A stretch of 15,569 bases of DNA from Firmicutes bacterium ZCTH02-B6 (GTDB lineage: Bacteria > Bacillota > Limnochordia > Limnochordales > ZCTH02-B6): positions 1 to 15,569 of the forward strand of contig LZRQ01000067.1 in the NCBI GenBank assembly GCA_002159155.1, read 5' to 3'. The notes under the pieces were generated by a model. It had not been told where the DNA came from. It saw nothing but the letters and a program-made list of their open reading frames with translations, and made no database searches. Shown here piece by piece: positions 1 through 6,084 of the stretch. Made by a program: the position numbers and the translations under genes. The first letter of the stretch is position 1. Every line of letters starts with the position of its first letter.

Positions 1-756
1 CTCGTCCACCGTCTGCCCGGGAGCCGGCGGCTTCGCCTCGGCGAGGATGTGGATGTAGCGGAAGCTGTTGAAGGCCTCCTCGGCTCGTGCGGCCAAGGAC
101 GCCCACATCGCCGCGTCGCTGGGGCCGACGACGTGGATGAAGTCAAAGCTGAGGTTGGAGCCCAGCAGAACGTCAATCGCTCTGTTGACCGACTCCACCG
201 ACGCCTGCGGTGCCGTCGTGCTGAAGGTGAACCGGTCACCCTGCCGGAAGCTTTCGGGCGGGTTCTCCGCATCCGCTTGGAAGGTGATGGTCAAACCCGT
301 GTTCGGCAAGGTATAGACGCCTTCGGCCGGAACCGTCACCTGGCCGCTCCAGGAGGCCCCGCCGTCCAGGCTGTACCGGAAGACTGCGTCGTTCAGCCCG
401 CCGGTGCGCAACACCTCCACCACGACATCAAAGGCGTTCAAGGGATTGCCGGCCACGCTCAGCGTGCCCGTGCCGTCTCCCTCACGACTCACGGTCCCGC
501 GCTGGCCGGGGATGTCGGGCTCTGCCGCCACCACGTAGACCAGCCGGGAACCGGCGACAAAGCTGTCTAGCGTAGCGTCCGCCAGCGGCCCGGCGCCCAG
601 GGTGTCGGCGATCTGCTCATGGTCGCTCAGGGCCACAATCTGGCCCACCGGGGCAAGGCTGGCCACGCCAACCTTGGCGTGCACCGCCGACGGGTTGGCG
701 GCCAGCAGTGCCAGGCCTCCGTCCTTGATCTTTACTAGCACGTCCTTCAGGGCCAT
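1..756 (-). CDS. Phage tail sheath-like protein, DUF2586 family (N-terminal 252 residues, partial)
   Basis: I translated the minus strand from the ATG at 756. The frame stays open for 252 codons to base 1, so the gene is cut by the left edge. It begins MALKDVLVKIKDGGLALL and continues with a segment about avoiding or skipping a zero position (LADATLDSFVAGSRLVYVV) and an immunoglobulin-like stretch around FRYSLDGGASWSG. This layout is typical of DUF2586 proteins, which occupy the tail-sheath position in many Mu-like and Firmicutes contractile phages. The sheath is the contractile outer tube of the tail. A clear Shine-Dalgarno, GGAGGTG, lies about 7 bases upstream, and the preceding gene ends 23 bases upstream. 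Mu's own sheath (gpL) sits at the same place after gp37 and gp38. The family call rests on sequence style and synteny and the C-terminal domain is unseen, so sheath function is likely but not shown. Confidence 0.72.
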   Translation of the reverse strand, partial: MALKDVLVKIKDGGLALLAANPSAVHAKVGVASLAPVGQIVALSDHEQIADTLGAGPLADATLDSFVAGSRLVYVVAAEPDIPGQRGTVSREGDGTGTLSVAGNPLNAFDVVVEVLRTGGLNDAVFRYSLDGGASWSGQVTVPAEGVYTLPNTGLTITFQADAENPPESFRQGDRFTFSTTAPQASVESVNRAIDVLLGSNLSFDFIHVVGPSDAAMWASLAARAEEAFNSFRYIHILAEAKPPAPGQTVDE

Positions 757-779
757 GCCTTACACCTCCGTTCGCCCGT

Positions 780-1007
780 TTACCGAGACATGGGGCCCTT
801 CATCCAGGCCGCCAACTTCGCCTTGAACTCCTGCTCGCTCACGCGCTTGCCGGGCGCCCATCCCTGGGCCCGGAACAGCCCGGCCTTCTGCCAGGGCTTA
901 AGCCCCAGCCTCTCCGCCAGCTCGTCCACCGTCGGCTCAAGGGTCGCCGCGGGCTGCGAGCGGACGTTCTCCTTCGCCTCCTTGGTCTTGCCGGACACAA
1001 ATCTCAC
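780..1007 (-). CDS. Small hypothetical protein at the Mu gp38 position
   Basis: This encodes about 75 residues between the gp37-like protein and the sheath. The N-terminus is basic and polar (SGKTKEAKENVRSQ). It is followed by a compact helical stretch, VDELAERLGLKPWQKAGLFR, then AQGWAPGKRVSEQEFKAKL. The pattern looks like a small helix-turn-helix or peptide-binding fold, but I recognise no named family with certainty. Mu has a small DUF2635 protein at the same place, which this does not resemble well. Two starts are possible: the GTG at 1007, three bases after the preceding stop, or a GTG at 998. The sequence GGGGGTGAG lies 4 to 5 bases before the second and could serve as its ribosome binding site, giving a 72-residue product. 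It is probably a tail or connector accessory gene translated with its neighbours. Confidence 0.6.
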   Translation of the reverse strand: MRFVSGKTKEAKENVRSQPAATLEPTVDELAERLGLKPWQKAGLFRAQGWAPGKRVSEQEFKAKLAAWMKGPMSR

Positions 1008-1010
1008 CCC

Positions 1011-1526
1011 CTAGTCCTGCGGGCGCTCGATGTCGATACCCTCAATCTCCACGGCGGTAAAGAGGGGCACCTCTTCCGTCCGGTAAATCCCGGCGTCGAA
1101 CTCCACGATGATGTCGATGGCCACGCCGCCCCGCTTGTGGCTCTGGTCCTCCAGCAACTCGCCCGTGACCGGCGTGATACGCACCTCGCCACCCTGGGCG
1201 TCCACCATGGTCGCGGGCAGCGCCGCCAGGAATTTCCGTCGCAGCTCCTCCAGCTGCTCCCGGTTGCGCTCCACCAGGATAACCGACACCGGCAACGTCG
1301 CCCGGATGACCTCATAGGTATAGACCCGCCGGTTCTGCTCAGGCCTGTCCTCGAACTGGACCTTGCGCTCCACCCGCCGGTAGCGCTCGTCCTGGTCGAT
1401 GATGATGGCCGCATAGGGTGGGGTGCGGTGGGCCTGATGGTCAGCGGCCGACTCAAACACAACCCGCAGCCCCACGGCGTCGCTGCGCAGCAGCTCAGAC
1501 AGGAACTTGGTCGCCTGGTGGATCAC
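1011..1526 (-). CDS. DUF1834/Mu gp37-like tail-completion protein
   Basis: The product is 171 residues, starting at a GTG whose bases overlap the stop of the preceding gene (GTGA). GAGGAGG lies about 7 bases upstream. The protein alternates strands and helices: an N-terminal helix, AAIIIDQDERYRRVER, a strand pair around RVYTYEVIRATLPVSVILV, a long amphipathic helix (NREQLEELRRKFLAAL), then VAIDIIVEFDAGIYR. This is the layout of small tail-terminator or neck-completion proteins. The position, directly before the sheath and after DUF1320, is that of Mu gp37 (DUF1834). The protein would act in joining the finished tail to the head. The family match rests on position and general fold; the terminator role is inferred. 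Confidence 0.6.
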   Translation of the reverse strand: MIHQATKFLSELLRSDAVGLRVVFESAADHQAHRTPPYAAIIIDQDERYRRVERKVQFEDRPEQNRRVYTYEVIRATLPVSVILVERNREQLEELRRKFLAALPATMVDAQGGEVRITPVTGELLEDQSHKRGGVAIDIIVEFDAGIYRTEEVPLFTAVEIEGIDIERPQD

Positions 1527-2011
1527 GACAGGGCCTCCTCAATGCGCTGCTGCACGATCTCCTGGATCTCGCGCTGGTCATCCTCGGAGATCCCCAGGAA
1601 GGCACGACGGGGCATCTTCACGCTCTTCAGCTGCACCCAGCCGCCGTCCACCTTGAACCGGAGATAGCGGGCACGCTTGGCGCGAATCTCCAGCCCCTCC
1701 TGGTGCACGCGGGCCCGCTTGTCGTTGGTGCCCACCTCGACGTGGCGGCCGCCGGCCTGGTAGTGGATGGAGTTGGCCAAGAGCCCCGTGTCCCGCAGGG
1801 TCTGGCCGCCCTCGCTCTGCGCCCGCCGAGAAGGTGGCCACCGGTTGCCCTCGGGGTCAACGCCATGCCGGAAGCGCAAGCGCGTGGACGTCACCAGGGC
1901 CTCGCCGACCTCCTGGTGCAAGCCCAGGAAGCTCAGCCTGCCCAGCCGGTGCAGCGCCCGCTCAAACCGCTTCCAGTCGCCTTCCTTGTCGATGCGCAGT
2001 GTGGCGGCCAC
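1523..2011 (-). CDS. Phage virion morphogenesis protein, Mu gpG / P2 gpS type
   Basis: The product is 162 residues from a GTG start with AAGGAGG about 8 bases upstream. It carries family hallmarks in order: an N-terminal helix with LGLHQEVGEALVTSTRLRFR (about residues 29-48), the DPEGNRWPPS motif (52-61), the TLRDTGLLANSIHY segment (71-84), VEVGTN, a histidine in the HQEG turn, and a C-terminal MPRRAFLGISEDD. This is the PF05069 virion morphogenesis/tail-completion family, which includes P2 gpS and, to my knowledge, Mu gpG. These proteins act in tail completion or head-tail joining. In Mu, gpG lies between F and I. Here the homologue lies after DUF1320, so gene order differs. Its stop overlaps the start of the next gene by 4 bases. 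Confidence 0.85.
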   Translation of the reverse strand: MAATLRIDKEGDWKRFERALHRLGRLSFLGLHQEVGEALVTSTRLRFRHGVDPEGNRWPPSRRAQSEGGQTLRDTGLLANSIHYQAGGRHVEVGTNDKRARVHQEGLEIRAKRARYLRFKVDGGWVQLKSVKMPRRAFLGISEDDQREIQEIVQQRIEEALS

Positions 2012-2026
2012 CCCAAGGCCTCCTTC

Positions 2027-2455
2027 CTAGAACAGGTCCAGTCCGTCCCGCATCACCTTAGGACGCTGGGCGAACAGGACGGTGTGGGCGGGGGCCGGCG
2101 TGTTGGCGCCGATGCGCACCTTGCCGGCGGCGATCTGCTCCAGGAGCCGGATCGCGTCCCGGTAGCGGGTGACGACGGCCTTGTCCGCCGATTCCTCGTC
2201 GAACCCCCGCCGTGCAAACAGGTTGTAGACCGCGATGTCCACGCACAGGCTGCGGATCAGCCGAGGCACTGGATTTAGCGGCACGGGATACCTCGCTTGC
2301 AGGTAGCCGTCGATGCGGCCCGACGCGTCAGAGATGGCCTTTTCCAGCCGCTGTTCAGCCTCGGGCGTCATCTCGCCGGCGTTCTCGTCGTCCACGAGAC
2401 CGAGCAAGACGTGCTCGCTCACCTGACCCAGCAAGTCCTCGCGCGTGCAGTACAT
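2027..2455 (-). CDS. DUF1320 / Mu gp36-like head-tail connector protein
   Basis: The product is 142 residues beginning MYCTREDLLGQVSEHVLL. The start at 2455 is chosen because GGGTGA sits 6 bases before it; a GTG two codons upstream is too close to that site. The features are typical of DUF1320: an opening tyrosine with a short helix, the acidic EKAISDASGRIDGYLQARYPVPL (an alpha-helical connector signature), PRLIRSLCVDIAVYNLFARR, and a helix containing VTRYRDAIRLLEQIAAGKV. The family is related in fold to head-completion proteins that stack below the portal. In Mu it is gp36, placed between the capsid genes and the tail genes, as here. Its start lies within the last bases of the gp35-like gene, indicating translational coupling. 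Confidence 0.85.
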   Translation of the reverse strand: MYCTREDLLGQVSEHVLLGLVDDENAGEMTPEAEQRLEKAISDASGRIDGYLQARYPVPLNPVPRLIRSLCVDIAVYNLFARRGFDEESADKAVVTRYRDAIRLLEQIAAGKVRIGANTPAPAHTVLFAQRPKVMRDGLDLF

Positions 2456-2457
2456 CG

Positions 2458-2769
2458 TCACTCACCCTGGCTGGTTTGTCCGCCGCCGGCGGCGTTGTCG
2501 TCCGCCGTCCCCGCGTCGGCCGGCGGTTCCTTGTCCGCCGGCTTCCCTGCGTCCGTCTGTTCCTGGGCGGCCGCCTTCTTGCCGCCGGCCCCCTTGGCGG
2601 CCTTGGGCTTCTCCTCCGGCAGCACGTCCACCACCAACATGGGCTCAGCCTGGAGCTGCGCCAGCTGCTCCGGCGTGAACCGGTCATCGGGGTAGATGGC
2701 GGGCGTGGTCGAGTGCTGCACACCGCAGCGCCAGAACCCTTCTTTCTTGCTCACAATCCGGATCGGCAT
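2458..2769 (-). CDS. FluMu_N / Mu gp35-like protein
   Basis: The product is 103 residues. The N-terminal half has the FluMu_N pattern: RIVSKKEGFWRCGVQHS, a proline-threonine turn, then FTPEQLAQLQAEPMLVVDVL (about residues 31-50). After that, the protein becomes a low-complexity tail of lysine, alanine, glutamate, proline and glycine (KAAKGAGGKKAAAQ and following), probably disordered. Mu gp35 and the Haemophilus FluMu homologue have the same N-terminal module and lie right after the major capsid gene. Function is unknown; a virion or assembly accessory role is inferred from position only. The start at the ATG ending at 2767 follows GGGGTG by about 8 bases. A longer frame reaching 2826 overlaps the capsid gene and lacks a ribosome site, so it is rejected. 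Confidence 0.72.
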   Translation of the reverse strand: MPIRIVSKKEGFWRCGVQHSTTPAIYPDDRFTPEQLAQLQAEPMLVVDVLPEEKPKAAKGAGGKKAAAQEQTDAGKPADKEPPADAGTADDNAAGGGQTSQGE

Positions 2770-2786
2770 CGAAACACACCCCGTCC

Positions 2787-3689
2787 TTAGTCCGCTTCGC
2801 CCGTGGAGCCGTAGGCCAGCTGCCACAGGGCATAGCCGGCGTTGTCCATGCAGTCCACGCCGTAGAGGTACTCCTTGCGCATGAACACGTTCTGGTCGTC
2901 CGGGCTTTCCAGGCCCACGAACTCCATGTCCTTCACGATCTGCACGATGAACGGCTTGATGGGCCGGGACAGATCGAGCAGGAACCAGTACGTCGGCTGC
3001 TTGGCCAGCCGCGGCAGCACCAGCACCTCGACCGCGTCCCGGTTGATGTTGGTCTGTCCGTTCTCCAGACGCTCGGCCTTGACAATCTCCAGGGCCGTCG
3101 CCCGCAGCTGGGGCGGAACCACCAGGTGGGTGGGAGTGATCTCCAGAGGCTCGCCCTCGTCATTGACCAGCGCCTGCATGGCCGCATAGGCGGCCTCGAA
3201 TGCCTGCTTGGACAGCTTCTTGTTGGTCCTGTTGGACTGCACCCCGCTGGCAGTGCCCGGGCTCGGGTGGTCGGTGTCGAAGAAATACTGCCCGTCGTAG
3301 CACAGGTTGGTGAACCCGCCGATGAGCAGATCGGCCACCAGCTGGTCCCGATGGCGCGCCGCGAGGTCCGCCATGTTTTGAATGCGGGGCCGGACCAGGT
3401 TGAGCTTGTCGAACAGGATTTCGTCCCGGTGGACCGAGATGGTGTACTCCCAGTCCTTCTTCCGGATCGTGAAGCCGTGGGCCGCCAGGCTGCGGATGAC
3501 GCGGTCCCCGACCCACTCCCGCATTTGACCAAAGCCGGTCAGCCAGTTGTAGGTCTCCTCGGGCGAATCGCTGTCGATCCGCATGGCCAGCTGCGGCCAA
3601 ATCACCGTGCGCGCCGCCAGCTCCTCATAGAACAGCGCCCGGAAGCCCGCGCTGGCGGCTCGCAGCCGTTCCGCATTGACAACCTTCAT
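2787..3689 (-). CDS. Major capsid protein, Mu gpT family
   Basis: The product is 300 residues, the usual size for Mu-like gpT. The N-terminal KVVNAERLRAASAGFRALF opening, the PEETYNWLTGFGQMREWVG segment (about residues 43-61), DRVIRSLAAHGFTIRKKDWE, and the conserved FFDTDHP turn (about 136-142) are gpT signatures. So are PTHLVVPPQLRATALEI and the C-terminal VFMRKEYLYGVDCMDNAGY. The protein forms the icosahedral shell with an HK97-type fold. The gene starts at an ATG with AAGGAGGATGACG ending 4 bases before it, one of the strongest ribosome sites in the window. The same 13 bases precede the scaffold start inside gpI. The gene follows the DUF2190-type gene by 29 bases. Confidence 0.93.
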   Translation of the reverse strand: MKVVNAERLRAASAGFRALFYEELAARTVIWPQLAMRIDSDSPEETYNWLTGFGQMREWVGDRVIRSLAAHGFTIRKKDWEYTISVHRDEILFDKLNLVRPRIQNMADLAARHRDQLVADLLIGGFTNLCYDGQYFFDTDHPSPGTASGVQSNRTNKKLSKQAFEAAYAAMQALVNDEGEPLEITPTHLVVPPQLRATALEIVKAERLENGQTNINRDAVEVLVLPRLAKQPTYWFLLDLSRPIKPFIVQIVKDMEFVGLESPDDQNVFMRKEYLYGVDCMDNAGYALWQLAYGSTGEAD

Positions 3690-3693
3690 CTGC

Positions 3694-3706
3694 CGTCATC
3701 CTCCTT
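3694..3706 (-). promoter_or_regulatory. Strong ribosome binding site of the major capsid gene
   Basis: The minus strand reads AAGGAGGATGACG, ending 4 bases before the capsid ATG at 3689. The same 13 bases occur at 4668-4680 before the internal scaffold start. It fits the high output needed for the shell protein. Confidence 0.75.
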
Positions 3707-3718
3707 GTGCCGATGTCC

Positions 3719-4129
3719 TCAGCGGGTCTCCACCCAGACCTCGCCGCCGTTGACCTCAATCACCCGGCCGGCGACGGGGTTGGCAGCCCCGGATTCCTCG
3801 TCCCGGGCGCGTACCGTCTCGTCGTCCCGGATGTAGCACTCCTGGTAGACGTGAGCCGCGGTCACGGGCAGGGTGGTGTCGTTCCGCCAGCAAAACACAC
3901 CCCGCCGCACCTGCACCGTCGCCGCACCGGCCGCGCCGTTCCGGTTGTCGACCGCCTCCTCGGCCCGGCCAACCGCCCGCAGGCCGTCTTCGTTCTTGGC
4001 CGGCACCGCGTAGCCACTGGAGTCCACGGCCACCAACGCGCCGAGGAAGATCTGCACCCCGGCCGCCACCGGCAGCACCAGGAAGTCACCGGCCCGCATC
4101 GGAGTCCTCCGGTCCTTGGTCAGAGCCAT
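3719..4129 (-). CDS. DUF2190-type capsid accessory (decoration/cement) protein
   Basis: The product is 136 residues with few helices and many short strands. It shows VAAGVQIFLGALVAVDSSGYAVPA in family style (about residues 21-44), then GLRAVGRAEEAVDNRNGAAG, VQVRRGVFCW, YIRDDETVRA, and a final GRVIEVNGGEVWVETR. This arrangement matches DUF2190-like proteins, small beta-rich proteins next to the capsid gene in many phages and thought to stabilise or decorate the shell. It sits between the protease/scaffold and the capsid, the place of Mu gp33. The ATG at 4129 overlaps the stop of gpI by one base (TGATG); a GTG one codon earlier is an alternative. The family assignment is fairly firm, while the decoration role is inferred. 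Confidence 0.7.
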   Translation of the reverse strand: MALTKDRRTPMRAGDFLVLPVAAGVQIFLGALVAVDSSGYAVPAKNEDGLRAVGRAEEAVDNRNGAAGAATVQVRRGVFCWRNDTTLPVTAAHVYQECYIRDDETVRARDEESGAANPVAGRVIEVNGGEVWVETR

Positions 4130-4662
4130 CACGCCTCACTCCCGTTCCACTTCTTGAAGACCTCATCAGAGATCCCCAGCTGCTTGTTGATCGACGCCTG
4201 CAGGTCGTCGATTGCGTCCGGCGCCGGCGGCTGCTTGCCCCCCGCAAGAGAGGTGCCCACGGGCACGATTTGCGGCGCGGATTCCACGAACGCCCGGGCG
4301 CCGGACGGGTCCTTGAGGGCGTACTGGCGGAGCCAGTCCGCGCTGGCCGGGGCGATCTTGCCTTCCTTGAGCGCCAGTTGCACCAGATCCTCAGCGTCCC
4401 GCTCGTCCAGCCGCCGTTTCAGCGCGTTGAACTCCTCCACCGGCACGTAGGCCGACGGGTTCTTCAGCATGAGGATCCGGGCCTTCACCTGGTCCACCGT
4501 GGCGTCTTCGCCCAGCTCCAGCAGGCTCAAGACGTCCTTGTGGGCCACGACCTCCGCCGCCGTCTGGTTCTTGAGAGCCTCCACGGCCTGGGTGATGGCC
4601 TCATCATCCGCATCCGCCTTGAGCCCCAGCAGTTCGATCAGTCTCTTGCGCAGCTCGTCCAT
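4129..4662 (-). CDS. Candidate scaffold protein from an internal start within gpI (Mu gpZ equivalent)
   Basis: An in-frame ATG at codon 161 of the protease gene would give a 177-residue protein, MDELRKRLIELLGL to the shared C-terminus. It begins exactly where the protease domain ends and a charged helical region starts. A strong ribosome site, AAGGAGGATGACG at 4668-4680, ends 5 bases before this ATG. These 13 bases are identical to those before the capsid gene. In Mu the scaffold gpZ is made from an internal start in the same frame as gpI, so both position and arrangement fit. Internal starts of this kind are normally missed by gene finders. Independent translation is inferred from the ribosome site and homology and not demonstrated. 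Confidence 0.65.
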   Translation of the reverse strand: MDELRKRLIELLGLKADADDEAITQAVEALKNQTAAEVVAHKDVLSLLELGEDATVDQVKARILMLKNPSAYVPVEEFNALKRRLDERDAEDLVQLALKEGKIAPASADWLRQYALKDPSGARAFVESAPQIVPVGTSLAGGKQPPAPDAIDDLQASINKQLGISDEVFKKWNGSEA

Positions 4663-5142
4663 CGCGTCGTCATCCTCCTTGCCGTCGTGCTTATTCATGA
4701 TCGGCACCATGCCGTCGATCGCCGGCGTGTTGGTCAGCGCAGCCGAATGCAGGAACACCGCCCGCTTGTCCGACTTCCGTACCCCGACGACAGGGGAGAG
4801 GTAGCGGTACTCCCGGTTGCGCAGGTACTCTGCCGCCCGCGGCGTCCACTCCACTTCCGCCCACACGCCGTCCGGTTTGGCGAACAGGCGCTTGATCCAG
4901 GCGGCCGCCGGCGCTTCCACGTTCAGGAGCGTCTGGTGTTCATAGTCCACCACCAGGTCGTTCTGGCGCTGCGCTGCATTGGCCAGCAGCTCCTGGATGG
5001 AGGTGTCGTCCACCAGGAACTCACCCTTGGCGGAGCGAACCCATCCCCGGGGCAGGATCTGGATCTCCCGGGGCAAATCGCCGGCTTCCGTCAGCGTGAG
5101 GGCCAGCAGCTCCACCAGCCGCTCCAGTCGCTCCTTGGTCAT
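4129..5142 (-). CDS. Head maturation protease with C-terminal scaffold, Mu gpI family
   Basis: The product is 337 residues. The protease portion covers roughly residues 25-150, with EIQILPRGWVRSAKGEF, LVVDYEHQTL (His69), WTPRAAEYLRNREYRYLSP, and LHSAALTNTPAIDG (Ser133). DYEHQ and the SAALTNTP segment are hallmarks of the Mu gpI-type protease family; His69 and Ser133 are the candidate catalytic pair. The remainder, from about residue 161, is helical and charged (MDELRKRLIELLGL onward), the character of a scaffold. In Mu, the protease gpI and the scaffold gpZ share one reading frame, and the protease removes the scaffold during head maturation. The ATG at 5142 follows GGGGGGTGACGGG. The gene is the first after the 216-base gap and is followed by a one-base overlap. 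Confidence 0.88.
   Translation of the reverse strand: MTKERLERLVELLALTLTEAGDLPREIQILPRGWVRSAKGEFLVDDTSIQELLANAAQRQNDLVVDYEHQTLLNVEAPAAAWIKRLFAKPDGVWAEVEWTPRAAEYLRNREYRYLSPVVGVRKSDKRAVFLHSAALTNTPAIDGMVPIMNKHDGKEDDDAMDELRKRLIELLGLKADADDEAITQAVEALKNQTAAEVVAHKDVLSLLELGEDATVDQVKARILMLKNPSAYVPVEEFNALKRRLDERDAEDLVQLALKEGKIAPASADWLRQYALKDPSGARAFVESAPQIVPVGTSLAGGKQPPAPDAIDDLQASINKQLGISDEVFKKWNGSEA
4668..4680 (-). promoter_or_regulatory. Internal ribosome binding site for the scaffold start
   Basis: AAGGAGGATGACG lies inside the gpI coding frame, 5 bases before the in-frame ATG at 4662. It encodes part of the acidic linker KEDDDA, so the purine-rich run could partly reflect codon choice, but the identity with the capsid ribosome site supports a real signal. 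Confidence 0.6.
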
Positions 5143-5358
5143 CCCGTCACCCCCCTGTCGCCAACATCGTTCAAAACCCGTTTAATTTCCCGCAGGAGCG
5201 TTTAAGAAACCGAAGGTGGGCAAATGTATTACCCCGCACATATCGACCGCTCCTAACGCCTAAAATCGCCTCGCAGCGGGGTGCGCTTCCGAGTTTCGAT
5301 TCCAAACCGGAGGTTTCATCACCACAAAATCCGCCATAAACCCCGATTTGAACGGCGT
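5143..5358 (-). other. Non-coding gap between gpF and gpI, lower GC, at the Mu central gyrase-site position
   Basis: The 216 bases between gpF and gpI hold no convincing gene. By hand count, 91 of the 180 bases at 5161-5340 are G or C, against 45 of 60 in the row at 5461-5520 inside gpF. The motif CGTT(T/C)AA occurs at 5168, 5179 and 5199. An 8-base inverted repeat, CGTTCAAA at 5168-5175 and TTTGAACG at 5347-5354, brackets most of the gap. A 19-codon frame (MCGVIHLPTFG...) with AGGAG 8 bases upstream starts near 5242 but is too short to claim. In Mu the strong gyrase site lies between G and I in the middle of the genome, the equivalent location. I see no clear terminator or sigma-A promoter. 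The last 13 bases contain the gpI ribosome site. Confidence 0.6.
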
Positions 5359-6084
5359 TTACACGCCCCGCCTTTGCCCGCGTCTCTCGAAGGCTGCCCG
5401 CAGCTCGGGCGGGTACTGGCTCAAGTCTGGTTCCCACGCCACCTTGCCCGGGTTGTGGTCCCAGCCCCGGTCAGGCAGCAGGGGTTGGGGTACACCGTCG
5501 GGGCGCTCCACCCACTCCGGGGTCGCCTCCTCCACGGCCAGTCCCATCCTCCGCACCTGCTCCTCGCTCAGGCTGATGACGGTGCACCGGCACCGGTAGC
5601 CGTTGGGCGGATACCACTTGTCCCAGAAGGGGTGGTCAGCCCGGAACACCTTGCCATGCAGCGCCCGGTGGGTGGGGCGGGTGCGCTCGTCCATGACCGC
5701 GTCGTACTGCCAGTACGGGCGGCGGCGCAGGACCTCCGGCCGGGTCATTTGCTGGTAGCGGCCGACGGAATACGCTGTCTGCAGGTTGGTCCTGAAGACG
5801 TTGTCCGCCTGGTACGGGCTCATGCCCGTATAACCCCGCCGCTCCAGAAGGACGTTGGCTTCGGTCTTAAACTCCTGCAGCGTCATGCCTGTTTCCAGCG
5901 CTCGATTGAGAAGGTCCAGCAGATCCCGCAGCGCCCGCAGGGACGTGATGCCGGCCACCGTGAAGGCCCGGGTGCGCAGCGCTTCCTCCAGCGCCGTGAA
6001 CTCATCGGGCCGGAGGGCCACCTTGCGCCGGAGGAACTCGATAGCCTCATCAAAGGGAAGGGCCTTGGCCAGCACCTCAGGCAT
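5359..6084 (-). CDS. Phage head morphogenesis protein, Mu gpF family (short form)
   Basis: The product is 241 residues. The N-terminal half is helical (FDEAIEFLRRKVALRPDEF, then LRALRDLLDLLNRALETGMTL). The conserved Mu F-like core (PF04233) follows: NVFRTNLQTAYSVGRYQQM (about residues 95-113), YDAVMDERTRPTHRALHGK (about 127-145), FWDKWYPPNGYRCRCTVI (153-170). The residues D132, R136, H139, H143 and the paired C165 and C167 match the family's probable metal-binding positions. The family is present in low copy in the capsid and is needed for head assembly. Mu gpF is considerably longer; this one stops soon after the core. The ATG precedes the portal stop and overlaps it by 8 bases. The ribosome site is weak, so coupling to the portal gene is likely. 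Confidence 0.85.
   Translation of the reverse strand: MPEVLAKALPFDEAIEFLRRKVALRPDEFTALEEALRTRAFTVAGITSLRALRDLLDLLNRALETGMTLQEFKTEANVLLERRGYTGMSPYQADNVFRTNLQTAYSVGRYQQMTRPEVLRRRPYWQYDAVMDERTRPTHRALHGKVFRADHPFWDKWYPPNGYRCRCTVISLSEEQVRRMGLAVEEATPEWVERPDGVPQPLLPDRGWDHNPGKVAWEPDLSQYPPELRAAFERRGQRRGV

Noticed and set aside
5184..5243. 19-codon minus-strand frame (MCGVIHLPTFG...) with AGGAG upstream, within the F-I gap
   Set aside because: Too short to support without conservation data; a ribosome-like site alone can arise by chance in a purine-rich gap.
5171..5437. 88-codon minus-strand frame across the F-I gap
   Set aside because: It overlaps the end of gpF, has no ribosome site at a sensible start, and its translation looks unlike a folded protein.
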